From NCBI GenBank assembly GCA_017163975.1, contig JAFFSR010000229.1, positions 13,348,001-13,412,000 on the forward strand: a stretch of 64,000 nucleotides of DNA, read 5' to 3'. Of the stretch, positions 24,405 through 34,375 are shown piece after piece. Every line of letters begins with the position of its first letter. The stretch's first letter is position 1. The translations under genes were made by a program, and so were the position numbers. Source of the stretch: Anastatus disparis (taxonomy: Eukaryota; Arthropoda; Insecta; Hymenoptera; Eupelmidae). The notes beneath the pieces are model-generated. The model was not told the origin of the DNA, did not search any database, and was given only the letters and a program-made list of their open reading frames with translations.

Positions 24405-25741
24405 TGTAACGGTATTCTACCGTGTTTGAATCTTGCGCGCTTAGGTATTAAAATAGAATAAACGCTCGGTCATATATCTCGTCTAAGACGAGTAAAGAAG
24501 TGCGTATCTTGACGACCGGCACGCGAGCGAGAAGCGAGCCGGCCGCGAGGCGCTTGAGAGAGTTTCCGGCTACCGTTGCGTTAGCACGAAACCTAAGCCG
24601 CGCTGTGCTCATTAGAGAATTTCGCCACGTGGTCGTATAATACGTTAGACTAAGTTCGCAACTGATAGAGCGGAACGTTGTCTTAAATAAAAGTCGTTAA
24701 TTTATATCGACTAGCGTATTATATCAGATTGGCTAGTTGCAACTCTCAGAAATTCTTTCTGTAGAGTTTTGCTTGACCGCTTTTCGCGCGTCTTAGCGGT
24801 CAGCCATTAAGTGCCAACAAATACGTTGATCGACGTGCATAGGATTCCACCGATCTACGTCCAGGCAACCACGTTGGCAGATCTCAGCGGAATTCAAGGA
24901 TCGGGAAGAGACGTGTTCCACCGATCTACTCCAGAGCATTTACGTATTGGTTACGTACAGGGGAGAAGCTTCGATAACGGGCGAGCGGCGTCTACGTGCA
25001 CGTAGGTAATTAGTGTAAGCTGGCCAGTGCGTTATTGTAAGTATAATTATACTGTGCGATATCCAAGTATCTCTTCCTCGAGAGATACTTGTTCAGGTAT
25101 ATTGTATCATCGGTTATATAACCGATCAGCGTCATAAGCGAGGATCATTTAGTTCGCGACGCGCCCTCCCTTTGCTCACTCTCTCAATAGACGCGTACAT
25201 TACTTTTTATATATTATTCAATTTCATTCTCATTTAGTTCACATTTTATCTTGATTATATTTATATTTTTTTGTAATAAATTAATTCTTTTCTATTAAAT
25301 CGTGCTTTCAATTAATTTATATTGCCTGATTATATTTAACATAAAATATATATTTCCGTTGCTTACTCCGACGCCTCCGCGGTCCTTGTGAGCAGTTATA
25401 AATTATTTAATAACGTAATATCATATATTTTAATATAACGTATTTTGGAACCTGCCTCACGAAGGAAAACTGCGCTACCGGCCACGCGTCTCTCGATCAG
25501 GTAAGAGAGAGAGAGAGAGAGACGCAGTGCGTGCAGCAAGCGACGAGTATATCAGATATGATTTTGTCGTTTATCAATAGGATTGATTAGCTAGCACAAT
25601 CGGAGTTCGCTGTATAATATTTAGTGAAATTCTTACAAATTTCAGCAACTCTGCATATAGTAAAATTTAAGGACTTAGCTAAAGTTTACATTAAATTAAA
25701 AGCTAATTCTTTTTTGCAACGTGTAGTAAATTACCGTTACA
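24405..25741. mobile_element. Solo LTR (gypsy-like) with 4-bp duplication
   Basis: This 1,337-bp segment starts TGTAACGGTA and ends TACCGTTACA, perfect 10-bp inverted ends of TG...CA type. It is flanked by ATAC at 24,401-24,404 and 25,742-25,745. AATAAA occurs near 24,687. The GC content is higher than in the surroundings. Inverted TG..CA ends with a short duplication indicate an LTR. A 4-bp duplication is more usual for Ty3/gypsy than for copia or BEL. No internal region or second LTR is present, so it arose by LTR-LTR recombination. Confidence 0.85.
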
Positions 25742-25850
25742 ATACTACCATGTATTTGCCCGATCACTCTACGCCATGTTGGTTAGCTATATATGTGGTG
25801 TCATATTTCCCAATAGTCCCTCATTTGGCCTACAGCGACATAAAATTATC

Positions 25851-25986
25851 TACGTAACTTGGGCGTACAAAGGATGAACATGGTCTCGACTAATATTTGT
25901 CGATTGAGCAGTAGTCACTAAACTACTACTCAATTGACAAATATTAGCCTCGTCCATATTCACCCTTCGTACGCCCAAGTTACGTA
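25851..25986. repeat. Hairpin A at the second cassette locus
   Basis: An inverted repeat of about 136 bp, six bases from the cassette border. Stem base is TACGTAACTTGGGCGTAC and inner stem TTTGTCGATTGAG/CTCAATTGACAAA. Relative to the giant element's hairpin A, the A-T pair in GGGAGTAC/GTACTCCC is C-G here, changed in both arms. Confidence 0.85.
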
Positions 25987-26184
25987 TGTAACTATTATAG
26001 CACGTGTGAGATAAATCCGCCATACGTAATCTATACTTTAGAAAATAAATTTTAACGAAATCTATACGCTCCACGAATGATAATTCGTAAATAAAAACGA
26101 ACGCTATATATCATTAAAACTATGGACTCCATGAAAGCAAAAACGATTTCAAAAGCATTCTAAGAATGAGAAATTATATTAATA

Positions 26185-27122
26185 AGTATTAATGTCACTG
26201 ATATTTTATTAATAATTAAATACAATATGCTAACAAAATCTTGCCGATTATTTAGATTCATGTATACATGAGTCAAACAAAGTAAAGCATCTAGTTCATT
26301 GTTCATATATGCATCTCTCTCTTCCTCATCATTAGGCCATACGCAGGGTGGGGCTCGAACATTAGAATGTTTTTTATTTAATTAACATTTATTTAGAAGT
26401 TCATTTAAATTATGTGCATATGGAGACTGTTCATTTATTTATTTTAGAATTTTCATTTTTTCAGCGACTGAAGTAACGAAAATAACTAATGCGAGTAAAG
26501 CATTTTAGAATATTCACTTTATCGAAATAAGAAGTAGCAAAATAAATGTACTTCTAAATTTAGAATAAACTATATCAAGATTTCGAAAGAATTCTAAATA
26601 TTTTAATCGAATAATTTGAGATTATCACTACTGCTTTTTGAAATCATGAAAATTCATTATTATTTTATTCTAAATTATGGAATACGCTATTCGTAATTGT
26701 GGCACTCTAAATAAATATTCATTAAAAAAAGAACATTCTAATGTTCGAGCCCCACCTCATACGCATTATACGCATATGCGCGTCGCTCAGATGTCTTATA
26801 TATTTCGACAACTCACGGCACAACAATAATTTATAAAATATATATTTTTCGTTTCCTTGATATTTTCAATACTTTATTGAAGTATTTATATATTTTTGTT
26901 AATTTTCTACGTATTATTTCGAGTGAGAAGATATTTCTACGTATTAATATATGCATAAAGAGTGATTGTAACGCATGATTACGATATGCATACTTTTTTA
27001 ACAGTATAATAAAATGCGAGATTTCTTACTGTAGTACTTTTTTACACAGTTTAAAAAAGTTGTATTTAGTTCCCGCTAGAGGGTGTAGAAAACGCGGATT
27101 TAGCTCACGCAGTGCTATAAAA
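26185..27122 (+). repeat. Dispersed repeat F, copy 1 (split by a MITE)
   Basis: Sequence from ATTAATGTCACTGATATTTT to TTAGCTCACGCAGTGCTATA matches 51,972-52,494 with minor changes once the 412-bp MITE at 26,346-26,757 is removed. A further partial copy follows at about 27,187-27,690. No coding domain or terminal repeat is evident, so the class is unknown. Confidence 0.7.
26346..26757. mobile_element. GGGTGGGG MITE, interior type A, copy 1
   Basis: Ends GGGTGGGGCTCGAACATTAG and the complement, flanked by the perfect 8-bp duplication CATACGCA (26,338-26,345 and 26,758-26,765). It is 412 bp, the same length as the copy at 35,495. An 8-bp duplication fits hAT-, P- or Merlin-like mobilisation. 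No coding capacity. Confidence 0.88.
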
Positions 27123-27186
27123 GAAATCATTACTTGGTCATGGCCTAAGTTAAATCAAAAAGATAAGAAATATAATAATAACATAT

Positions 27187-27690
27187 TCCGACAACTCACG
27201 GCACAACAATAATTTATAAACCATAGTTTTCATTTTCACGATTTTTTTAATACTTCATTGAAGTATTTATATATTTTGAGTGATTTTCTACGTATTAATA
27301 TATGTACATACAAAGAGTGATTGTCACACGTGATTATGATTTAAATACTTTTTTTAACAGTATATAATAAAGTACGAGATTTCTTGCGGTAGTGCTTTTT
27401 TACACAGTGTAAAAATGTTGTATTTAGTTGTCGCTAGAGCGTATAGAAATAGTATATTTTTCACCTAGAGAAAAAAAGTAAAGAATGTCCGAAATCGTAT
27501 GTAAATTGTCACCCGAGCTGAAGGCGAGGGGGGCAAACATACGATTTAAGACATTCTTTTTTTTCCCGTGGCGAAAATGCGATTTTTTTCAACACCAGGC
27601 CGAAAATATCACTTTTTTGGCGCTATGTAAAAAAGTAGTACTTTTGGGCCAGGTGTTGAAAAGAGTGTATTTATCTCACGCAGTGCTATA
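27187..27690 (+). repeat. Dispersed repeat F, partial tandem copy with a hairpin-rich insertion
   Basis: It repeats the right two-thirds of repeat F, ending again at CTCACGCAGTGCTATAAAA. About 210 bp (27,450-27,660) are extra and contain two stems: AAGAATGTCCGAAATCGTAT against ATACGATTTAAGACATTCTT, and TTTTCAACACCAGGCC against GGCCAGGTGTTGAAAA. The predicted frame at 27,485-27,691 is inside this and not supported as a gene. Confidence 0.6.
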
Positions 27691-28086
27691 AAAAATTTTA
27701 AAAATAGACTTTAAAAATCAAATCTATATTATTATTTCAAACAAAGAGTAGCTTAAATTTGCACCGAAGTAAAAAACTTCTTTACGGAAAATAACACGTT
27801 CTAAAAACTTCTGCGAAAATTAGCATATTTCACTGCTCGGTCATTACAGAATATCATTAAAATATGTAATTCACAGAACAATTTTGAGATGTACTAGTTT
27901 TCATGAAACAATTAAAATATGTTTCTCTTTGCAACAAAGGGTGTCAAATGTGCTAATCTTCGTTACAAGTGTAAACTTTGTACGATTTTTCGATAATATC
28001 AAAATGCGCTACTCTTCGTTAGAAACGTTGATATATAGTAAATAAATTATAACTCATGAATTTATTATTTAAGTATTTTCATTAAG

Positions 28087-28259
28087 ATGTTACGAGTGTG
28101 GAAAACAGGAATTGAATGGCGGTAAAGATAATGATGGAAATAATTCTGGTCATGACATACGAAGTGAATGTTTTTATAACTACCATCAACATAAGTTTAT
28201 AAAGACATGCAAATCAAAATCAGAAAAACATGGTGATCAACCCCAATTAGATGCTAACG
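28087..28259 (+). CDS. Ly6/quiver-like GPI-anchored protein gene, internal exon A
   Basis: This exon follows an AG acceptor (28,085-28,086) and ends at a GT donor (28,260). It encodes [K/R]CYECG at its start, which is the classic opening of the three-finger Ly6/uPAR/quiver fold, then further Cys in SECFYN and KTCKSK. It joins in phase to exon B (28,361-28,399) and exon C (32,779-32,984). Together these give the expected Cys order, ending in a CxxCYxDLCN box and a hydrophobic tail suited to a GPI-anchor signal. Family members such as quiver/sleepless act at the cell surface on ion channels or junctions. The specific role here cannot be inferred. The preceding exon, with start codon and signal peptide, should end in phase 2; I could not find it. 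Confidence 0.72.
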
Positions 28260-28360
28260 GTAGTTAAATTAAAACTTTTAAACAATAATTGTATTTATAT
28301 GAAATACATATACGTTTTGAATCATTTATTTATGTAATTGTATTTCAATATTTTTTTCAG

Positions 28361-28399
28361 ATACTGAACACGAATATGCTTGTATTCTATTAACAGCAT
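28361..28399 (+). CDS. Ly6/quiver-like gene, exon B
   Basis: A 39-nt phase-1/phase-1 exon between a polypyrimidine-AG acceptor (TTTTTTTCAG) and a GTAAGT donor. It encodes DTEHEYACILLTA, matching the CxKxx strand that precedes the R-x-C segment in insect quiver proteins. The intron before it is 101 bp, while the one after it is 4.4 kb and full of transposons. Confidence 0.68.
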
Positions 28400-28778
28400 G
28401 TAAGTTAAAACAATCAAATTTAGTAAATTTCAATTTTTTCGATTTAAAATTATAAATTAAAATTATAACTTAAAATTATTTTTATATACTTACTAAAAAA
28501 ACATATTTTAATTAAATTATATTTATTACGAGCAACTTAGTTAAAATAAATGTTTTTCCATCCCACAACGAAAAGTATGTCATTATTTCCAGGTTGTTCA
28601 CGCGAAAAATGAGACATTATAGCTTTGTGAATTTGTTATGTAGCAATGAGTAGTAGCTTGATTACTCTGCTATTATACTGCTGTTTTCAAATTTTTTCTA
28701 GAGACTTTTCACAGCAGCGAAATCTCTCTCTCTCTCTCTCTAATTTTAAGGAAATGCATTTTGGTCAGCTCATGGGCA

Positions 28779-29070
28779 GAAATAGATAGATAGATAGATA
28801 TTTTTATTTTAATATACATTACATCCCTGGTAGAAATGATTCCATTTAATGGCTAGTTAATCCCTAGTAAAAATAGATTTAATACTATTTCTTGGCTTAT
28901 AACCATTTTAAATGGGTAAATTTCTACCAGGGATCATGTTGTACATAAATATAAAAAGAAGTACAAAAAAAATAATAAGCAAAAGATATTAGTTAAATTA
29001 TGAAAATTAATAGCATAAAACAATCAGTCAAGGCGAAATCGGCGGATGAGCAAAGAAAATTTTTACAAGA
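28779..29070 (-). mobile_element. 3' fragment of a non-LTR retrotransposon (GATA tail)
   Basis: On the minus strand this ends in a (TATC)n tail at 28,779-28,799, the microsatellite tail typical of several non-LTR clades. The adjoining UTR-like sequence (ATACATTACAT ... CATGTTGTACATAA) resembles the 3' end of the full element at 53.5 kb. It is heavily 5'-truncated and is interrupted by a 108-bp MITE. The 5' limit is uncertain. Confidence 0.5.
28825..28932. mobile_element. 108-bp MITE with CCCTGGTAGAAAT ends
   Basis: Ends are CCCTGGTAGAAAT and ATTTCTACCAGGG flanked by AT on both sides. It belongs with the 157-bp element at 41,201-41,357, which has the same ends and TA flanks. It interrupts the non-LTR fragment, so it came later. 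Confidence 0.8.
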
Positions 29071-29416
29071 TGATATTTGTAAAGAGTCCTAGAATAAGGA
29101 TCTGTAGTATGCCCGGCGAAAAAGGTCCCAATTCATTTAAATCAATTTTGTTTAAACAAATTCCAAAAGTCGTTTATTTTGATTCGAATAATTTTTTTTA
29201 ATTCTTTGAGCGATTCTAAACGAAAGAAGTTTTTGTGATTTTTTTCTAAAGTTGACGGTTTTTGAGTTAATAAATAAAGATGTAAAAAACCACAAAAAAT
29301 TCTAGCTTCAAAACGATACTAAAATTTGAATTTTTTTAGGTTGGCAAAATTTTAAAGTAAAATTCAGACACTAATAAAATCCTGAAGAGTAATTTCAAAT
29401 TACTTTACTTTAAAGT

Positions 29417-29848
29417 GTTATTTTTCAATTGTTAATTAAGTACGTATACGCAGTATCTTCGTATCCAAGCGTACACAGCTGAGTATGTCGTCTACTAAAG
29501 TTCATGTGTAAACTCGCGTGGAACACATCGTTCATTTTTTAAATTTCGTTACGTTTTCGCTAATTATATTGAAAAATATGTTATTATCTATTTTTTATGC
29601 GAATAATGATGTGAATTATATATAGCAAATTAAAAAAATATATTTAACTAACAAATTTTTAAATTACAATATATTTCAAACAATAAATTCCTTATAAATT
29701 ATCTTCCGAAACGTAGCAAAATTAAAAAAATTAGCGATGTGCTCCACGCGAGTTATAATATGAATTTTAGCAGATGACATACTCAGCTGCGTGCGCTTGG
29801 ACACGAAGATACTGTGTATACGCACTTAAATAATAATTGAAAAATAAC
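29417..29848. mobile_element. 432-bp MITE with about 110-bp inverted repeats
   Basis: The left end GTTATTTTTCAATTGTTAAT and right end ATTGAAAAATAAC are the tips of long inverted arms. These include CAGTATCTTCGTATCCAAGC and its complement GCTTGGACACGAAGATACTG. No coding. I could not fix the target duplication. It lies within the large intron of the Ly6-like gene. Confidence 0.75.
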
Positions 29849-29918
29849 CAATAAGACTAAAATGTGTCTTCACTCTGTTGACATTAATGTGCGCAACCGA
29901 TATGTTGTCCTTATGACC

Positions 29919-30440
29919 TTAGACTAAATTTCCTTCATGTCTAGGAAACCGATTCAAATAATTAGAGGACAAATTACAAATATCACTAGAATCAAAACTA
30001 ACACGATGCGAAGAACTAGTTGCTGTGTGAGACCCAATATCCGGTCCGTTGGATAGCATAGAGGTAAAGGCTTCAAGATCTACCTGCGAGTGTATAGCAG
30101 TTGGCTTTGTCTTAGGTGTATTACGCATGAAAACTACAAGAGCCTTAATAAACAGCTTCGAAAATTTTTTGTCACTAGCAATAGAATGGGCCTTTTTGAA
30201 AAGTTCAAAGATTTTCTTAGACCATAGGGCCCGTAAAAAAACTTTATTATCCGCAGCACCCGAACCGAAAAGCCGTAGTACAGAGCAGCAGCCACAACAG
30301 AATCTTTCACAGTACTAGAAATACATTTAAACACAAACTTATGACTATTACTATTACTACTAGAGTTGACTAACACAGTATTATTTACAGAATTATTTAT
30401 AGAACTAGAGGCAACAGACTCAATCTGATCAATATTCGTA
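29919..30440 (-). pseudogene. Degenerate coding-like fragment of unknown family
   Basis: On the minus strand two adjoining frames read as protein with codon-like composition. A Ser/Asn-rich stretch comes first (within 30,134-30,440). A frame change near 30,230 is followed by a basic segment containing FELFKKAHSIASDKKF and MRNTPKTKP, with a stop at 29,919. It looks like a decayed transposon or host exon fragment in the intron, antisense to the Ly6-like gene. I do not recognise the family. Confidence 0.3.
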
Positions 30441-30548
30441 CTATATTATCAGAAGACAAAGGAGGCAAGAAAGAGAGAGAGAGAATTAATTTTGAAAGTA
30501 GAAATTTAAAGATTGAGTTAATATTTAAATTATGTGTGAATGCTCTTA

Positions 30549-30830
30549 CACTGTAAAAAATAATAGCGGAAAATCATGGAAGTGCATGGTCGCATCGAAA
30601 TCGACGAGTCAACAATTTCAATGCGATCATGCACCGTCGATATTATTTAACATCGTTGAAGCGCAACATCTAACTGATTTAACCTAAAAATCTCGTGTTC
30701 AGTTTACGTGAAATCACGCAAAGCACGTTAAAGTGTCGCTGTTGAACAAAGTTAAGTAACTTCGACGGTGCATGGTCGCATTGAAATCGTCGACCAACGA
30801 CGTGATTTTCCGCTATTATTTTTTACAGTG
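30549..30830. mobile_element. 282-bp MITE, CACTGTAAAAAATAATAGC ends
   Basis: Perfect ends CACTGTAAAAAATAATAGCG and its complement are flanked by TA. Internal copies of GTGCATGGTCGCATYGAAAT and GCGATCATGCAC give a second layer of stems. Tc1/mariner-style MITE by ends and target site. Confidence 0.88.
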
Positions 30831-30994
30831 TAGTTTTGGTTTGAAATGAATGCGCTATTTTTAACTGTCATTTTCAAAAAATTGTTATAAGTATTTATAC
30901 TAATTTACTTCTTTTTGCGATAGCATATTACACATCTAGGGAGGTAAAGAATTGGCGAGTCCATGCCACATATGAAAATGCAATCTTAGCGATC

Positions 30995-31083
30995 GAGCAC
31001 AGTAAGCGAAAGTGTCTCTTTCGTTCACGCTAGGCAAAAAACTATTTTTTCACCACACTGCGCGTAAAGTGCGTACTGTACTC
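30995..31083. repeat. Short GC-rich hairpin element
   Basis: GAGCACAGTAAGCGAAAG at the left and GCGTACTGTACTC at the right, with internal GTGTC/GCGCG-rich sequence. A similar unit with GAGTGCAGTAAGCAAAG and CTTTGCTTACTGTACTC lies at 32,404-32,496. Probably very small MITE relics. Confidence 0.45.
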
Positions 31084-31358
31084 CTAAACTGAGCCTAAAA
31101 TACATCGAGTACGCCCTGCGAATTTTCAAGTTTGAGCCCATCTATATAAACTATATAGTCATAGACTGAACAGCTATTCGATTCGTGTAAACAAGTCTGC
31201 GCGTGTATTCATACGGCGCATGTACAGTAAGAAACAAGGGGGATTGACCATACGCATTCAGTTAGTGGAAGTGAGAACGCACGGAAAACTCGTAAGAAAG
31301 AAAGAGAAAGACTACTCGCAGTCGTGGAGTGGGGACTCAAAAGTAAATACAAGGCGGA

Positions 31359-31946
31359 GGGTGGGGTCCTATCATTAGAATGTTTTTTCTATCTCGTTGA
31401 AAATTTGCGACTATCAAAAAATTAGAATGTCCATTTTGGTCATCAGAATCAATAAAAAACGACTAACTACAATTTCAAATGAGTAAAAGGACGAATACTC
31501 AAAAGGATATTTAAACTTTTTAGAATGTAAAGTCATAGAACAAAAATTTTCTCAATAAACTTTCTAAATTTAGAAGTTTATTATTTCGAATATGATTATA
31601 TTCGAAAGAATAAAACGAAGATTCTTTAACTTGTTATTTATCAGTATTTCGATTAATGTTATTTTGACAACTCTATTCATGATATTGAAGAAATGTTAGT
31701 TCGAAACTTCAATATTATTAATTTTTTATAACTCTGAACAATTGAAATTCTGTTTTATCTTTAGTCTAATTTTGAAAGTTAATACTTTCACCAATCTAAA
31801 ATTGATTGTTCTAATATCTAACTATTTATAATTTTGACATTTGACTATAATATTTTCGAATTCATTTTAGTCGAATAATCAAAATGCACATAGTCGCAAA
31901 TTTGCAACGAGATAGAAAAAACATTCTAATAATAGGACCCCACCCC
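31359..31946. mobile_element. GGGTGGGG MITE, interior type B, copy 1
   Basis: Ends GGGTGGGGTCCTA and TAGGACCCCACCC (one extra C) are flanked by the perfect 8-bp duplication AAGGCGGA (31,351-31,358 and 31,947-31,954). Subterminal ATTAGAATGTTTTTTCTATC is shared with type A. The interior is different. 588 bp, non-coding. Confidence 0.88.
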
Positions 31947-32403
31947 AAGGCGGATATTCTTTCTCTTTCTTCCTCATGAGGTTTGCGTGTGTTCTCACTT
32001 CTATATAACGTGACATCGCTTAGCCGGGTAATCTTTAAAATTTTATATCGTAAATAAAAACGTTTTATAAAATAGAGTTATTTAATTAAAACTAATTATT
32101 TGTTTTATCTTTTTAATAATTATTAAATTATTTTAGTTATTAAATATTGATTTCAAATGATCCCGCGCGATTCATTGTTTCTACGCATTTCATGTCCGAA
32201 TTAGTCAGCTGACTTTCGTATTCGAGTTTGTAGTTTTGTTTGTATCACATTTATATAAGTTTTGTTTGCAGATATTTGTGCGCATGGAGAATTATCATTC
32301 GCGAAATGTTATTAATATTTGTGCAGGATAATGAATTATTATTTTGAACATTTTTGGGCGCACTTTCCGCGCAATGTAGTGAAAAGTCGTATATACACCT
32401 CGA

Positions 32404-32496
32404 GAGTGCAGTAAGCAAAGCAGGCTTTGCGTGTGTCACGCCCTCGCTACGCTTAGGCGTGAACTAACACGCAGGGCGTACTTTGCTTACTGTACT
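32404..32496. repeat. Short GC-rich hairpin element
   Basis: Inverted ends GAGTGCAGTAAGCAAAG and CTTTGCTTACTGTACTC enclose CACGCCCTCGCTACGCTTAG. Same style as 30,995-31,083. Confidence 0.5.
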
Positions 32497-32778
32497 CCCT
32501 TGGTGAATAATATACTATTATTTTTATGTTGACAAATTCTATGTTTGTTAAAATAATATTTAACATATTATTTAATGATACTAACTAAAACATCATCTTA
32601 AAATTTGCTAACCCTTAAAAGTTTTTTCATGTTTTGAAAATTAATAGGAACATATCCTCAGAATTTCGACGATTTCTGTGACATACATTTAATTTTAGTA
32701 CAAAAACAAAACTTTTGATATCAATAAAATATCGTTCTATTGCCATTACTATAAAAGATTTTTTTCTTATATTTTCAG

Positions 32779-32984
32779 TTAATGAAAAGAATAATCTTCA
32801 TGAATTATCAAGAATGTGTGCTCATTATCCCGAAGAGCAATGCCTTACTTATAAACAAAAAGAAGGAATATCTTTTATTTTTTCATGTAAACGTTGTTAT
32901 AAAGATCTATGTAATGCATCAAGTAACATATATATTAAATATTGGAATGCACTTATATTCGTAATTAATTTAAAAATTTTTTAA
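32779..32984 (+). CDS. Ly6/quiver-like gene, terminal exon C
   Basis: It follows the acceptor ATATTTTCAG and reads in phase 1 from exon B. It encodes NEKNNLHELSRMCAHYPEEQ, then a conserved Cys, SFIFSCKRCYKDLCNAS and a hydrophobic C-terminus ending at the TAA at 32,982-32,984. The R-x-C segment, the C-x2-C pair and DLCN are the family's C-terminal signature. Asn-Ala-Ser-Ser is a likely anchor site followed by about 15 apolar residues. The frame is intact, so the gene is probably functional, with transcription through the transposon-filled intron. Confidence 0.75.
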
Positions 32985-33122
32985 ATATTACAATGAATAT
33001 ATAAAATAGAAAGATTGTTTAATAGATTTTTATAAAAGAATAAAATAACTCAAATATTTTTTTTCGAATTATTTATTAATATGAAGTTTCGGAGACATAA
33101 CAACGTCGCTCCTTTAGGGTGT

Positions 33123-33393
33123 GGGTGGGGTCCGAACTTTAGAATGTTTTTTATTTAATGAACATTTATTTAGAAGTTCATATAAATTATGTGCATATCG
33201 AGACTGTTTATTTATTCATTTTAGAATTTTCATTTTTTCAGCGACTGAAGTAACGAAAATAACTAATGCGAGTAAAGCATTTTAGAATATTCACTTTATC
33301 GAAATAAGAAGTAGCAAAATAAATGTACTTCTAAATTTAGAATAAACTATATCAAGATTTCAAAAGAATTCTAAATATTTTAATCGAATAATT
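33123..33393. mobile_element. GGGTGGGG MITE, type A, truncated copy 2
   Basis: The left end GTGGGTGGGGTCCGAACTTT is followed by about 265 bp closely matching the copies at 26,346 and 35,495. Similarity stops at about 33,393 (ATTTTAATCGAATAATT), so the right third and its TIR are missing. Confidence 0.8.
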
Positions 33394-33719
33394 GACTCCT
33401 TTGTATCAAAACAGTATATACATCACTAATGTGAATTCTAATGTTCATCTGTATAATTGCTTTCTTATTTTTCATTGTTTCAAAAACGGACTTCACGCGC
33501 AGTATATCAAAAAATATAGTATGCAACTCGAATGTGACATTTCTTTACTCGAGCGATCGAGCGGGACTTGTGGCCGACGTATAGCTCTCAATTGCGACGA
33601 TAGCTTTTTGTGAAAAAAATTACAATTCATATCCTTGTTGCATAATCTACCATTATTTATTTTAACTTTTATCTTTTTATATAATTAACTTATTAGAATG
33701 AACTAAACGGCATAATTTT

Positions 33720-34375
33720 TTGCTAATTGGTTGCTTTTTTGTTATAAGGCGATTGATTTTGTTGCTTCAGCCATTACCGGAAAACAGAGTTTATAGTTTA
33801 ATATTAAGCAATTGTGACCAACTGCTGTATCTCTCGGCGTAAAAGACATATAGAAATAATCAAAACAGAATATTTTGTTTTTTATTTATTTCTTTTCTGT
33901 TACAACAGAACTGATATGGTTGCTTTGGCCATATCTGAGAATAAGTAGATACGGTAGCTTAATATTAAGCTAGCGTATCCATTGTTTTTCGGATAACAGC
34001 TGGAATAACAAAACCTGTCATATTATAAAAATTTAGCAACAAATTAGCAACAAAGTTTGCCAATTAATTTATTTCAATATGTCAATTATATGTCCGGAGA
34101 TACGTGTGGTGGCTATATATGCTAACTTAATATTAAGCTACTGCATCCACCGTTTCTCGAAAATGGCTGCAGCTATAAATCCATCCGAACGCGAACAATC
34201 AGCAACAAAATATGCCATTAGTTTATTTCAATATTTCAATTACATCAAAACATACAGGGGGTGGCTACACTAGCTTAATATCAAGCTAGCATATCCATTG
34301 TTTCTCGGAAACGACTAGAACAAAATCAATTCAGTAGCAACAAATTATTAACAAATTAGCATCAAATTATGGAAT
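33720..34375 (+). repeat. Diverged tandem repeat with TTAATATTAAGC palindromes
   Basis: Four diverged units of about 155-170 bp. Each has TTAATATTAAGC (or one mismatch), a following CATCCAYTGTTTCTCGG-like segment and AGCAACAAATTAGCAACAAA. The predicted frame at 34,079-34,273 falls across this repeat and is not called. Confidence 0.6.

Larger units (their letters stand above)
23349..25845 (+). repeat. Second cassette locus, interrupted by a solo LTR
   Basis: The left border TTTTATGTCGCCGTAGGCC (23,349) and right border GGCCTACAGCGACATAAAA (ending 25,845) are inverted, as in the giant element. After the left border, CTAAATTTGTATCGACATCG matches the giant element's sequence next to its hairpin B. 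A hairpin, TTCTATACGC/GCGTATAGAA at 23,454-23,481, follows in the hairpin B position with a different sequence. Inner inverted repeats (about 23,907-23,949 and 25,772-25,813) flank the rest. Removal of the 1.34-kb LTR leaves a cassette of about 1.2 kb. Confidence 0.65.
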
